This document shows, one piece after another, positions 1 to 7,915 of a DNA stretch of 64,000 bases; the first letter of the stretch is position 1, and every line of letters begins with the position of its first letter. Both the position numbers and the translations under genes were made by a program. The notes under the pieces were generated by a model. That model did no database searches and was not told where the DNA came from. It saw only the letters and a program-made list of their open reading frames with translations. Origin of the DNA: Streptomyces rimosus subsp. rimosus (GTDB lineage Bacteria; Actinomycetota; Actinomycetes; Streptomycetales; Streptomycetaceae); assembly GCF_000720725.1 (NCBI RefSeq), contig NZ_JOCQ01000041.1:19006-83005 (forward strand), written 5' to 3'.

Positions 1-1999
1 CGGCGACCCGATCGAGATCAAGGCGCTCACCCGGGCGTTCCGGGACACCACCGACGCGAGCGGCTTCTGCTCCGTCGGGTCGGTCAAGGGCAACATCGGG
101 CACCTGGAGTCGGCGGCCGGCATCGCCGGGTTCATCAAGGCGGTCCTCCAGCTGCGCCACCGGCAGCTCGCGCCCACCGCGCACTTCACCGCGCCCAACC
201 CGCGCATCGACTTCGCGGCGACACCGTTCCGGGTCGACGCGGCGCTCCGCACCTGGGAGGCGGAGGAGTTCCCGCGCCGTATCGGGGTCAGCGCGTTCGG
301 CATCGGCGGGACCAACGCACACGTGATCCTGGAGGAGGCGGCACGGCCCACGGCAGCCGCCGTCGAAGGCACCGCGGCCGACGGGCCGCAGCTGCTCGTC
401 CTGTCGGCGAAGAGCCCCGAGGCCCTGGACACGGCGACGCGGCGGCTGACCGCCCGGCTCGCGGAGCCCGGCGCCCCGGACCTCGCGGACGCCGCGTACA
501 CCCTGCAGACCGGCCGGTCACCGATGCGCCACCGGCGCACCCTCCTCCGCGCGGGGAGCGCGCCGTACGCCGAACACACGGGGGAGAGCGGCGCCGGGCG
601 GCTCAGGACGGTGTTCCTGTTCCCCGGCCAGGGAGCGCAATACCCGGGCATGGGCCGCGAACTACACGCCGCGGAGCCGGTCTTCGCCGAACACCTCGAC
701 CACTGCGCCGAGGTGCTGCGCGACGAACTGGGCTTCGACGTACGGGAATTGCTGCTGGACCGGAACGCCCCGGCAGAGCGGCTGACGGCGACCGAAGTGG
801 CGCAGCCCGCGCTGTTCACCGTCGAGTACGCGCTGGCCCGGCTGCTGGCCTCCTGGGGCATCGCGCCGGACGGCATGGTGGGCCACAGCCTCGGGGAGTA
901 CGTCGCCGCCTGCCTCGCCGGCGTGTTCACGGTCGAGGACGCGCTGCGACTGGTGGCGCTGCGCGGCCGGCTGATGGCCGCACGCCCGGCCGGGGCGATG
1001 CTGTCGGTCCAGGCCCCGGAGGAGCGGGTACGCGAACTGCTCGTTGACGGCCTGGACATCGCGGCCGTCAACGCGCCCGAACTGTGCGTGGCCTCGGGCC
1101 CTGAACAACTCGTCGCCGACCTGGCCGAACGCCTTGCCGCAACGGGCGTTCCCGCACGGCCGCTGCACACCTCGCACGCCTTCCACTCCCCGATGATGGA
1201 ACCGGCCGTCGCGCCGTTCACCGAAGCCGTACGGACCGCTCGCCCCGCGGCGCCACAGCGGCCGTTCGCCTCCGGCGTCACGGGCGCGGCCATCACGGCG
1301 GAGCAGGCCACCGACCCCGCCTACTGGGGCGGACACATCCGCCGCCCCGTACGGTTCGCCGACGCGCTGCGCACCGCCCTGCCCACGGGGCGCTGCGCCC
1401 TGGTCGAGGTCGGCCCGGGCACCACCCTGTCCTCGCTGGCCAGGGCGGCGCTCGGTACGCGCAAGGGGCTCACCGTCGTCCGTACGATGCCGCGGCCCAC
1501 GGAGGCGGAGAGCGAGCGGGTCACCCTGCTCTCCGGCGTCGGTGACCTGTGGCTCGCGGGCGCCGAGGTGGACTGGCGCGCGCTGCACCGGGTACCGCGG
1601 CAGCGGGTCGCGCTGCCGGGGTATCCGTTCGCCCGCGAGCGGTACTGGATCGAGCCGCGCGGCGGCGGGCAGCAGGCAGCGGGCGCTTCCGAGGAGCGGC
1701 ATTCCGAGCCGGCACAGGTGCAGGCGCGGACGGCCCGGCCCGGCGGCCTGCGGACCGCTTATGCGGCGCCGGACAGCGATACGGAGAAGCAAGTCGTCGC
1801 GCTGTGGGAGGAGTTCCTGGAGTACGAGCCCGTCGGCGTGCACGACGACTTCTTCGAACTCGGCGGGCACTCGCTGCTCGCGACCCGCATCGCCAACCGC
1901 CTGACCGAGGTGCTGCGGAAGCAGGTGTCCGTACGCGATGTGCTTGCGCACGCCACGCCGGCGCGGCTGGCGGCCGCACTGGACGGGCGGGACGGCTGA
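1..1999 (+). CDS. Type I PKS module, 3' part (KS-AT-carrier)
   Basis: The frame is open from the left edge (first full codon at base 2), so the 5' end lies outside the window. It begins in the C-terminal part of a ketosynthase: the GDPIE and NIGH motifs are visible, then the GTNAHVILEE end motif near 310-330. An acyltransferase follows (FPGQGAQ near 622, GHSLGEY with Ser codon at 887-889, HAFHS at 1175). HAFH predicts malonyl-CoA. There is no KR, DH or ER. The last domain is a carrier whose phosphopantetheine serine (1871-1873) lies in a GGHS motif, a form commoner in hybrid NRPS/PKS systems than in modular actinomycete PKSs. No thioesterase follows, so the chain is probably passed to another enzyme. 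The stop is followed by a strong hairpin. This AT is not the same type as those in the central PKS operon, so it probably belongs to a different assembly line. Confidence 0.95.
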   Translation, partial: GDPIEIKALTRAFRDTTDASGFCSVGSVKGNIGHLESAAGIAGFIKAVLQLRHRQLAPTAHFTAPNPRIDFAATPFRVDAALRTWEAEEFPRRIGVSAFGIGGTNAHVILEEAARPTAAAVEGTAADGPQLLVLSAKSPEALDTATRRLTARLAEPGAPDLADAAYTLQTGRSPMRHRRTLLRAGSAPYAEHTGESGAGRLRTVFLFPGQGAQYPGMGRELHAAEPVFAEHLDHCAEVLRDELGFDVRELLLDRNAPAERLTATEVAQPALFTVEYALARLLASWGIAPDGMVGHSLGEYVAACLAGVFTVEDALRLVALRGRLMAARPAGAMLSVQAPEERVRELLVDGLDIAAVNAPELCVASGPEQLVADLAERLAATGVPARPLHTSHAFHSPMMEPAVAPFTEAVRTARPAAPQRPFASGVTGAAITAEQATDPAYWGGHIRRPVRFADALRTALPTGRCALVEVGPGTTLSSLARAALGTRKGLTVVRTMPRPTEAESERVTLLSGVGDLWLAGAEVDWRALHRVPRQRVALPGYPFARERYWIEPRGGGQQAAGASEERHSEPAQVQARTARPGGLRTAYAAPDSDTEKQVVALWEEFLEYEPVGVHDDFFELGGHSLLATRIANRLTEVLRKQVSVRDVLAHATPARLAAALDGRDG

Positions 2000-2002
2000 G
2001 GA

Positions 2003-2048
2003 GCACCGGCGGGCGGCGGCGGTTTTCGGGGCCGCCGCCCGCCGGTGC
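2003..2048. terminator. Bidirectional terminator hairpin
   Basis: A perfect 18-bp inverted repeat (2003-2020 pairs with 2031-2048) with a 10-nt loop containing TTTT. It lies between the convergent PKS end and the CGNR gene and should terminate both. Confidence 0.8.
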
Positions 2049-2050
2049 CT

Positions 2051-2572
2051 TCAGGCTGCGCGTTTGGCGCGGTGGCGGCGTACCGCGTCGCGGTTGGCGC
2101 AGGCGTGCGAGCAGTACCGCTGCCGTCCGGCGCGGGTGAAGTCCGCGTAGACGTCGGTGCATTCGGCCAGCGCGCAGCGGCCCAGCCGGTGCATGCCCAG
2201 GCCGGTCAGGTGCAGTGCGGTGCCGACGCTGACCACGGCCCGCAGCAGGCTCGCGGCCCCGAGGTCGTCCTCGCGGTAGTGGATGTGCCAGCCGCCGTCG
2301 GCGTGGTCGGTCAGCCGGGGGTGGGCGGACGCCTCGGCGAGAAGCGTGTTGAGCAGGGCGGCGCGCCGCTCGTCCGTGGGGGCGTCGACGACCTCCGCCC
2401 AGCGGGCGAGGAAGTCCAGCACCTCGGCGAGGTCGTCGTCCGTGGCGGGCCGGTCGAGCACCATGCCCGCGGCCACGCAGCGTTCGGCCAGCTCGGAGGC
2501 GCTGGCGGGCGGGGAGTTGGTGAGGTCGGTCACGAAGCGGACGGGGTCCTCCCCGTAAGGGTTCTGCTGCAT
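2051..2572 (-). CDS. CGNR zinc-finger (ABATE-type) regulator
   Basis: A 173-aa protein read from the ATG at 2572; a longer in-frame reading would run into the divergent neighbour. The N-terminal two thirds resemble the ABATE (stress-responsive) domain. The C-terminus carries a Cys-rich finger (C-A-L-A-E-C, then Y-C-S-H-A-C-A-N-R) in which the usual C-G-N-R is C-A-N-R. The family is regarded as DNA-binding transcriptional regulators. The gene diverges from the MFS exporter with only 26 bp between the two start codons, so it probably controls that exporter and itself from a shared promoter. The ligand cannot be predicted. Confidence 0.85.
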   Translation of the reverse strand: MQQNPYGEDPVRFVTDLTNSPPASASELAERCVAAGMVLDRPATDDDLAEVLDFLARWAEVVDAPTDERRAALLNTLLAEASAHPRLTDHADGGWHIHYREDDLGAASLLRAVVSVGTALHLTGLGMHRLGRCALAECTDVYADFTRAGRQRYCSHACANRDAVRRHRAKRAA

Positions 2573-2598
2573 AAGACCATTACAGCAGAGTGATCCCC

Positions 2599-4086
2599 AT
2601 GAACTCACCACTGGCCGACGGGCGCCCCGTCGTCGCCGGAGAAGCACCCCCGGCACCCGCGCCCGCACAGACTTCCGCACCCCCGCGTCCCACCCCCGGC
2701 AAATGGCTCCCCCTGGTCGCCACGTGCCTGGGCACCTTCATGCTCCTCGTCTACGCGACGATCGTGACGGTGGCGCTGCCGCAGATGGCGCGGGACCTGC
2801 ACGCGGGCTTCGGATCACTCCAGTGGATCATCGACGTCTACACCCTCGCCCTGGCCGGCCTGCTGCTCGGCATGGGCTCCCTCGGCGACAACCTGGGACG
2901 CAAGCGCCTGTACGTCCTCGGGCTGACCGTCTTCACCGCCGCCACCCTCGCCTGCGGCCTGGCCCCGGACGTCGGGGTGCTCATCGCCGCCCGCGCGGTC
3001 CAAGGTGTCGCCGGAGCCGCCATGTTCGCGACGCTGCTGCCGCTGATCGGCCTGACCTACACCGGACGCGACCGGGCCACGGCGTTCGCCGTCTGGGGCG
3101 CGGTCGCCGGCGCGGCGGCCGGTATCGGCAACGTCGCGGGCGGCATGCTCACCCAGTTCCTGTCCTGGCAGTGGATCTTCTACGGCGCCGTGCCGGTCTG
3201 CGCCGCCACCATCGCCCTGTCATTGAAGGTGCTGGTCAACGACGCCAGCCGGCCGACCCGCATCGACTGGCCGGGCATCGCGACCTTCACGCTGGCCGCC
3301 ATCGGCATCACCTTCGGCTTCATCCGCGGCGGCGAGGCGGGCTGGACGGACACCACCACCCTGCTCGGCTTCGCCGTCGGCGCCGTCCTGCTCGTCGTCT
3401 TCGTCCTCGTGGAACGGGCCGCCACCCACCCGATGCTCCCGCTGGAACTGTTCCGCAAACCCGCCTTCGACGGCATGCTCCTGGCCGCCTGCGGCTACTA
3501 CCTGGCCGCCTTCGGCTTCCTGCCGGTGCTCTCCCTCTGGCTCCAGAACGGTGTGGGACTCAGCTCCTTCGCCACCTCCCTGGTCATCACCGTCCAGCCC
3601 GCGGCCTTCTTCGCCACCTCCGCCCTGGTCGGCAGCGCCCTGCACCGGATCCCCGCCCGCTGGACCCTCGGCGGCGGCTCCGTGGTGGTCGGCCTGGGCA
3701 ACCTCGCACTGCTGACGGTGGGCCCCGGCTCGTCCTGGCCGGCGCTGCTGCCCGGACTGGTGATCACCGGGGTCGGCGCGGGACTCGTCTCGCCCGTGCT
3801 GCCCGCCATCGCCATGTCCGCCGCGCCCGCCGCGCACAGCGGCGTCGCCGCCGCGGCCGCCAACAGCGCCCGCCAGCTCGGCCTGGCCCTCGGCATCGCC
3901 CTGCTCGGCACCGTCTTCCACCAGTACGTGCCGGACAACGGCCCGGCCCCGGGCACGGCGTACGCCGACGGACTGGACGCCGTTTTCCTCCTCGCCGGTG
4001 TCATCACCCTGGCCGCCGGACTCGCGGCGATGTGGCTCCTCGGATTCCGCGGGCGTACGCATAAGGAGGTCCCGGGCGCGGTGTGA
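2599..4086 (+). CDS. DHA2-family MFS drug exporter (14 TM type)
   Basis: About 495 aa from the ATG at 2599; a GTG at 2590 is also possible, and neither has a strong ribosome site. After a Pro/Ala-rich cytoplasmic N-terminus, membrane segments start near residue 35. Motif A-like sequence is seen (LGDNLGRKR near residue 95), as is the arrangement of the EmrB/QacA (DHA2) family. Such proteins export drugs by proton antiport in the cytoplasmic membrane. Divergence from a CGNR regulator suggests inducible efflux, either self-resistance for a product of the flanking clusters or general resistance. Substrate unknown. Confidence 0.9.
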   Translation: MNSPLADGRPVVAGEAPPAPAPAQTSAPPRPTPGKWLPLVATCLGTFMLLVYATIVTVALPQMARDLHAGFGSLQWIIDVYTLALAGLLLGMGSLGDNLGRKRLYVLGLTVFTAATLACGLAPDVGVLIAARAVQGVAGAAMFATLLPLIGLTYTGRDRATAFAVWGAVAGAAAGIGNVAGGMLTQFLSWQWIFYGAVPVCAATIALSLKVLVNDASRPTRIDWPGIATFTLAAIGITFGFIRGGEAGWTDTTTLLGFAVGAVLLVVFVLVERAATHPMLPLELFRKPAFDGMLLAACGYYLAAFGFLPVLSLWLQNGVGLSSFATSLVITVQPAAFFATSALVGSALHRIPARWTLGGGSVVVGLGNLALLTVGPGSSWPALLPGLVITGVGAGLVSPVLPAIAMSAAPAAHSGVAAAAANSARQLGLALGIALLGTVFHQYVPDNGPAPGTAYADGLDAVFLLAGVITLAAGLAAMWLLGFRGRTHKEVPGAV

Positions 4087-4406
4087 ACGACCGACGGAAT
4101 TCCCGCTTCGCGCATTCTCGCCCGACATCGGACGGTTGACAGGGGAAAGGGGCTGGCACAGCATTTGCGACGGGTCCGTCGGTCCCTTTTCCGGGCGGGG
4201 CCGAGAATGTGCCTTCCCGGCGTCCGGGACGCTGCTCGCGCCGGCCGGCGGATCTCCCGTACTCGCCGGGGTCGTCCGGGGCCGGGTGGATCTAGTGAAT
4301 TCAAAGGGAAGAGGCTCGTAGATTTCCGATGAGCCCCGGACACCGGCTGAATACCGGCCACCCCGGCGGAAATGCTCGCCCGACCGACCCGTGAAACGAG
4401 GGAGAT
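4087..4406 (+). other. Intergenic region with candidate promoter
   Basis: 320 bp without a convincing gene, between the MFS gene and the AOC-barrel gene. A TTGACA at 4136-4141 is followed after 17 bp by CAGCAT (4159-4164), a plausible but weak -35/-10 pair reading rightward. The AOC-barrel gene has a GAGGGAG-type ribosome site just upstream of its ATG. No convincing terminator is visible after the MFS stop. Confidence 0.3.
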
Positions 4407-4931
4407 ATGACCCCGACGCCCAGTCCGCTGCCGGTCCCCGGAATTCCCGCGATGTGCCCGCAGTGCCGGACCGCCCTCGACGGCCCGCTGCCGGACGGCG
4501 GGCAGACCAAGGGCGGCACGGGCTGCTTCGTACGGACCGGGCTTGCCGAGCACGCGGACATCACCTTCAACGCCACCACCGCGACGGGGCCCACGGTCGG
4601 GGACCGGAACACCCACGTGGACCGCCTCACCGACGCCGACGGCACCACCGTGGGCACCATCACCGGCGGCGGCTGGAAGGTGTTCGAACACCCCCGGGAC
4701 GGCCATGTGCTGTCCTACTACCGCGAGGAGATCGAGTTCCCGGACGGCACGGTCGTCACGTCCGGCTGGATGGACTCCACCGCCGTATGGGGCGGGCAGT
4801 GGCAGAGCCTGCACGCGGTCGGCACCGGCGGCGCCTACCGCGGGCTGGTCGGCGTGCGGCAGATCCGCCAGGAGGAGCCCCGCCGGCTGTTCCGCGCCAA
4901 CATCGTCCTGTGCGCCGCCGGCGGCCGGTGA
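4407..4931 (+). CDS. Allene-oxide-cyclase-barrel protein, AbyU/PyrI4-like
   Basis: A 174-aa protein with no signal peptide and a good ribosome site. Residues 50-170 show the beta-barrel pattern of the AOC-barrel family: G-W-K-V-F-E, S-Y-Y-R-E-E-I (103-109), F-P-D-G (111-114), S-G-W-M-D (119-123), then G-x-Y-R-G-L-x-G-x-R-Q (142-152). The order and spacing match what I remember of AbyU and PyrI4, the stand-alone cyclases of abyssomicin and pyrroindomycin biosynthesis. A CxxC (17-20) and Cys40 form an N-terminal extension not typical of those enzymes. It is 10 bp upstream of an MFS gene and probably co-transcribed with it. Inference: an intracellular pericyclase or polyketide cyclase acting on a product of a neighbouring cluster. 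A non-catalytic small-molecule binding role is not excluded. Confidence 0.75.
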   Translation: MTPTPSPLPVPGIPAMCPQCRTALDGPLPDGGQTKGGTGCFVRTGLAEHADITFNATTATGPTVGDRNTHVDRLTDADGTTVGTITGGGWKVFEHPRDGHVLSYYREEIEFPDGTVVTSGWMDSTAVWGGQWQSLHAVGTGGAYRGLVGVRQIRQEEPRRLFRANIVLCAAGGR

Positions 4932-4941
4932 GAGGGGCCCG

Positions 4942-6243
4942 GTGTCTTCCCTCGGACGTGCCCGGTGGGGCATCGGCGCCCTCCTGGCGGGCGGCCTGCT
5001 CGTCAACTTCGCGGACCGTACGGTGCTGTCCGTCGCGGCGCCGCAGCTGGCCGACGAGTTCGGGTGGAGCCTGAGTCAGCTGGGCGTCGTCCTCGCGGCG
5101 TTCAGCTGGTCGTACGGGCTGGTCCAGCTGCCGGCCGGCGCGCTGGTGGACCGGATCGGCGTCAAGTGGCTCAACCGCGTCGCGGTGACGCTGTGGGGCG
5201 TGGCCAGCCTGCTGCTCGCGGTCGCCGGGGGCCTCGGCCTGATCATCGTCTCGCGGCTGCTGCTGGGCATCGCCGAGGGGCCCTTCATGCTCAGCGCCGC
5301 GAAGGCCACCGCCACCTGGTTCCCCACCGCCGAACGCGCCCGCGCCACCGCCCTCTTCGACGGGGCCACGAAACTGGCCAACGTCATCGGGCTGCCGGTG
5401 CTCGCCCTCGTGGTAAGCACCTGGGGCTGGCGGGCCGGGTTCCAGTTCACCGGCGTGATCAGCCTGCTGTTCGCCGCCGTGTGGTGGTGGCGCTACCGGG
5501 ACCCGGCCGAACACCCCCGGCTGGGCGCCGCCGAGCGCGCACACCTGAAAGCCGGCGGCGCGCGCGTCACCGACCCGCCGCGCGGCTCCGTCCTGCGCCC
5601 GGTACTGCGCTCCGGCCGCCTGTGGACGATGGCGCTCGGCTTCGCCTGCTACGGCTACGCCATCAACGTCGTCCTGACCTGGATGCCGGAGTTCTTCCAG
5701 CGGCAGTTCGGCACCCGCACCCTGGGCTCCGGCCTGTACTCGGCGGTCCCCTGGATCGTGGCCACCGCCGCCGAACTCGCCCTCGGCGGCTGGCTGGCCG
5801 ACCGTCTCGTACGGGCCGGACGCGATCCGATGAAGGTCCGCAGAACCGTACTGACCTGCGGTCTCGCGGTGGGCGCGACCGTCGCCTTCGCGGGCACGGC
5901 GTCCAGCGGCCCGGCCGCCATGGGCTGGATGGCGCTCTCCCTCGGCGGTCTCGCGGTCGCCGCGCCGGCGGCCTGGAGCCTGCCCGGCCTGCTCGCGCCG
6001 CCCGGCGCGGTGGGCGCGGCCGGCGGGCTGATGAACTTCGCCAACGCCGCCGCCACCACGGCGGGTGTGGTCCTCACCGGCTGGCTTGCGGAGGTGACCG
6101 GGTCCTTCGGCGCGCCCTTCGTGTGCGCCGCGGCCGTCCTGGGCGTCGGCATCCTCCTGTACCGGCGGCTGCTCGTGCCGCGCCCCGGGCAGGCGCCCGC
6201 GGCCGCACCCCGCGCGGAAGGAGACGAAGTCCTGGCCCTATAG
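4942..6243 (+). CDS. MFS transporter, ACS-like family
   Basis: 433 aa from the GTG at 4942, preceded by a GAGAGGGG ribosome site. An upstream in-frame reading overlaps the AOC gene and is not used. It has twelve predicted membrane segments. The first loop (NFADRTVLSV, then Q-L-G-V-V-L-A-A-F near residues 20-50) resembles the anion:cation symporter branch of the MFS, which usually imports organic anions. The 10-bp gap to the AOC-barrel gene argues for one operon. It could import a precursor or export a carboxylated product. Substrate unknown. Confidence 0.85.
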   Translation: MSSLGRARWGIGALLAGGLLVNFADRTVLSVAAPQLADEFGWSLSQLGVVLAAFSWSYGLVQLPAGALVDRIGVKWLNRVAVTLWGVASLLLAVAGGLGLIIVSRLLLGIAEGPFMLSAAKATATWFPTAERARATALFDGATKLANVIGLPVLALVVSTWGWRAGFQFTGVISLLFAAVWWWRYRDPAEHPRLGAAERAHLKAGGARVTDPPRGSVLRPVLRSGRLWTMALGFACYGYAINVVLTWMPEFFQRQFGTRTLGSGLYSAVPWIVATAAELALGGWLADRLVRAGRDPMKVRRTVLTCGLAVGATVAFAGTASSGPAAMGWMALSLGGLAVAAPAAWSLPGLLAPPGAVGAAGGLMNFANAAATTAGVVLTGWLAEVTGSFGAPFVCAAAVLGVGILLYRRLLVPRPGQAPAAAPRAEGDEVLAL

Positions 6244-6281
6244 CACACGTTCGGTTGGTTCCGGGATTGCCGTGCGCATAA

Positions 6282-6309
6282 CGCAAAGCGACTTTGCGAT
6301 AATTTTCTG
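6282..6309 (+). terminator. Small hairpin followed by T-rich tract
   Basis: Arms CGCAAAG (6282-6288) and CTTTGCG (6292-6298) with a 3-nt loop, followed by a TAATTTT-containing run. It fits a Rho-independent terminator for the MFS gene 38 bp upstream. An operator role for the following regulator gene is an alternative. Confidence 0.5.
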
Positions 6310-6383
6310 CCGGTGGTGATCTGCGACTGTCGGCCTCCGGTTAGGCTGCCCAGTGCTTCGTTCGCGAGCGCTGGAGGGGTTTT

Positions 6384-6473
6384 GTGCACAGCGGTGTGTC
6401 CGACCGGTACGAGCAGAGCAGACGGATTCTCCCGGGCATGCGCGTATTAGGCGGCGGGACGAGGCTGCCGTGA
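6384..6473 (+). CDS. 29-aa leader ORF with TTA codon, coupled to regulator
   Basis: A GTG at 6384 sits 4 nt after a strong ribosome site (GGAGGGG, 6373-6379). The frame runs 29 codons to a TGA at 6471-6473. That stop overlaps the GTG start of the downstream regulator (6470-6472) in a GTGA arrangement. Codon 22 is TTA (6447-6449), the rare codon read by bldA tRNA. The peptide is basic, with Arg-Arg and a Gly-Gly-Gly run, and resembles nothing I know. Inference: translation of the regulator depends on translation of this leader and so on bldA. It could also be a functional peptide. Confidence 0.55.
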   Translation: MHSGVSDRYEQSRRILPGMRVLGGGTRLP

Positions 6474-7777
6474 GCGACTCCGTAACGTTGTCCGCATGCC
6501 TGAAAAGGCTGTCCTGGTCCCCGGACCGGCTCGCCCGCGAGATCAACCGGGTGTGCGGCGGGGGCACGATCAGCGACAAGGCTCCCTACAATTGGCTCAA
6601 AGGCTCCCTGCCGCGGCGGCAACTTCCCGAAATCGTAGCGAGAATTCTGTCCGAAAAGCTCGGCGAGCCGGTCACGGTCCGTGATCTCTGGCCGGACAGA
6701 TTTCCGGCCGCGGCGGCCGAAAAGGCTCCTTTCCCGCGGCAGCGTTCCGCCGGTGCCGCACCGGCCCCGCTGCCCGCACAGGACATGGTCGCCACCGCCG
6801 TGGACTGGCTCGTGGGCAGCGACCCGCCCATGACCTGCCGGCTGCGCGGCGAGGAGGTCGATCCCGGCATCCTCGCGGTGCTGGAGGACCGCAGCGCCCA
6901 GCTGCGCCGGCTCGGCGACGAGCGCGCCGGGGAGCTGGTCATGGACTGGGCCGTGCAGGAGCTGCGGTGGACCCGCAAGCTCATCGCCGAGTGCAGCTAC
7001 GGCCGCGCGACCGGGCTGCGGCTGCACCGCACCGCCGCCGAACTCGCCCAGGTCGTCGGCTGGATGGCCGCCGACCTCGACATGGCGGGCCAGAGCGAGC
7101 GCCACCTCCTGGCCGCGCTGCGCTCCGCCCGTATCGCCGGGGACCGCGCGCTGGCCGCGTACGTCATCTCCTGCCTGAGCTACCGGTTCACCTGGAGCGG
7201 CCAGGGCCGGGAGGCACTGCGGCTGATCCAGATCGCCCGCAAGGGCACCCAGGACGAGGCACCCGGGCCGGGGCAGGCGCTGCTGGCGAGCCGGCTGGCC
7301 AGGGCGTACGCCGCACTGGGGGACGCGGTGGGCTGCCGGCGCGCGCTGGACGAGGCGCAGGAGCTGATCGGGGCCGACGGCGAGTGCCACACCGCGCCCT
7401 GGGCGTCCTGGGTGACCCCCGCCGTGCTGGTCGCCGACGCGGGCCGGTCCTGGTTGGATGTGGGCAGGTCCACCTGGGCGGAACGCCATCTGGAGCGCGG
7501 ACTGGAGCTGTTCGGCGAGAGCCAGCCGCTGAACCGGCTGCTGCACTGGACCTCACTGGCCGAGGCCCGGCTGGCACACGGTGACGTGGACGGCGCCGCG
7601 ACCGCGACCTGGGAGGCCCTGGGGCTCTACGAGCGGGTCACCTCGCACCGCGCCCGCGTCCGGCTGACCCGGCTGCGCAGCCGCTTCACACGCTGCGACG
7701 CGAGGGTGGCCCGGCAGGTCGCCCAGGGCACGGCGGAGGCGCTCGACGAGGCGCGCCGACTGGCCTCCTGCGGCTGA
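6470..7777 (+). CDS. HTH regulator with C-terminal helical repeat domain
   Basis: 435 aa from the GTG at 6470, with GACGAGG upstream. Residues 1-75 form a helix-rich segment like the DNA-binding region of many Streptomyces pathway regulators. The conserved feel is in A-x-E-I-N-R, the N-W-L-K-G-S-L-P turn, and V-R-D-L-W-P at the end. The remainder (about 105-430) is Ala/Leu/Arg-rich helix with a TPR-like rhythm and no catalytic motif. The start overlaps the stop of a TTA-containing leader ORF, so the two are likely coupled. Its position beside the AOC, MFS and MurB-like genes suggests a local regulator. No signal-binding domain can be named. Confidence 0.75.
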   Translation: MSDSVTLSACLKRLSWSPDRLAREINRVCGGGTISDKAPYNWLKGSLPRRQLPEIVARILSEKLGEPVTVRDLWPDRFPAAAAEKAPFPRQRSAGAAPAPLPAQDMVATAVDWLVGSDPPMTCRLRGEEVDPGILAVLEDRSAQLRRLGDERAGELVMDWAVQELRWTRKLIAECSYGRATGLRLHRTAAELAQVVGWMAADLDMAGQSERHLLAALRSARIAGDRALAAYVISCLSYRFTWSGQGREALRLIQIARKGTQDEAPGPGQALLASRLARAYAALGDAVGCRRALDEAQELIGADGECHTAPWASWVTPAVLVADAGRSWLDVGRSTWAERHLERGLELFGESQPLNRLLHWTSLAEARLAHGDVDGAATATWEALGLYERVTSHRARVRLTRLRSRFTRCDARVARQVAQGTAEALDEARRLASCG

Positions 7778-7781
7778 GCGC

Positions 7782-7825
7782 GGGCCACGGCGGGAGCTGT
7801 TGCCGTACGGTTCCCGCCGCGGCCC
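7782..7825 (+). terminator. Terminator hairpin after regulator
   Basis: A 14-bp stem with one mismatch (7782-7795 pairs with 7812-7825), starting 4 bp after the regulator stop. It has no T-run, as is common in Streptomyces. Confidence 0.6.
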
Positions 7826-7915
7826 CGCCGGGACGCGGCGGCGCGCTCCGCCCACGGACCTCCGTGCCGCCCGGCCGGACCGGGACCGGGCAGTTGCGTC
7901 TGGAGGAGAGACACC

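Noticed and set aside
4543..4941. N-terminal extension of the ACS-type MFS protein
   Set aside because: Out-of-frame shadow of the AOC-barrel gene; Pro/Arg-rich nonsense. GTG 4942 has a ribosome site and starts the first membrane segment.
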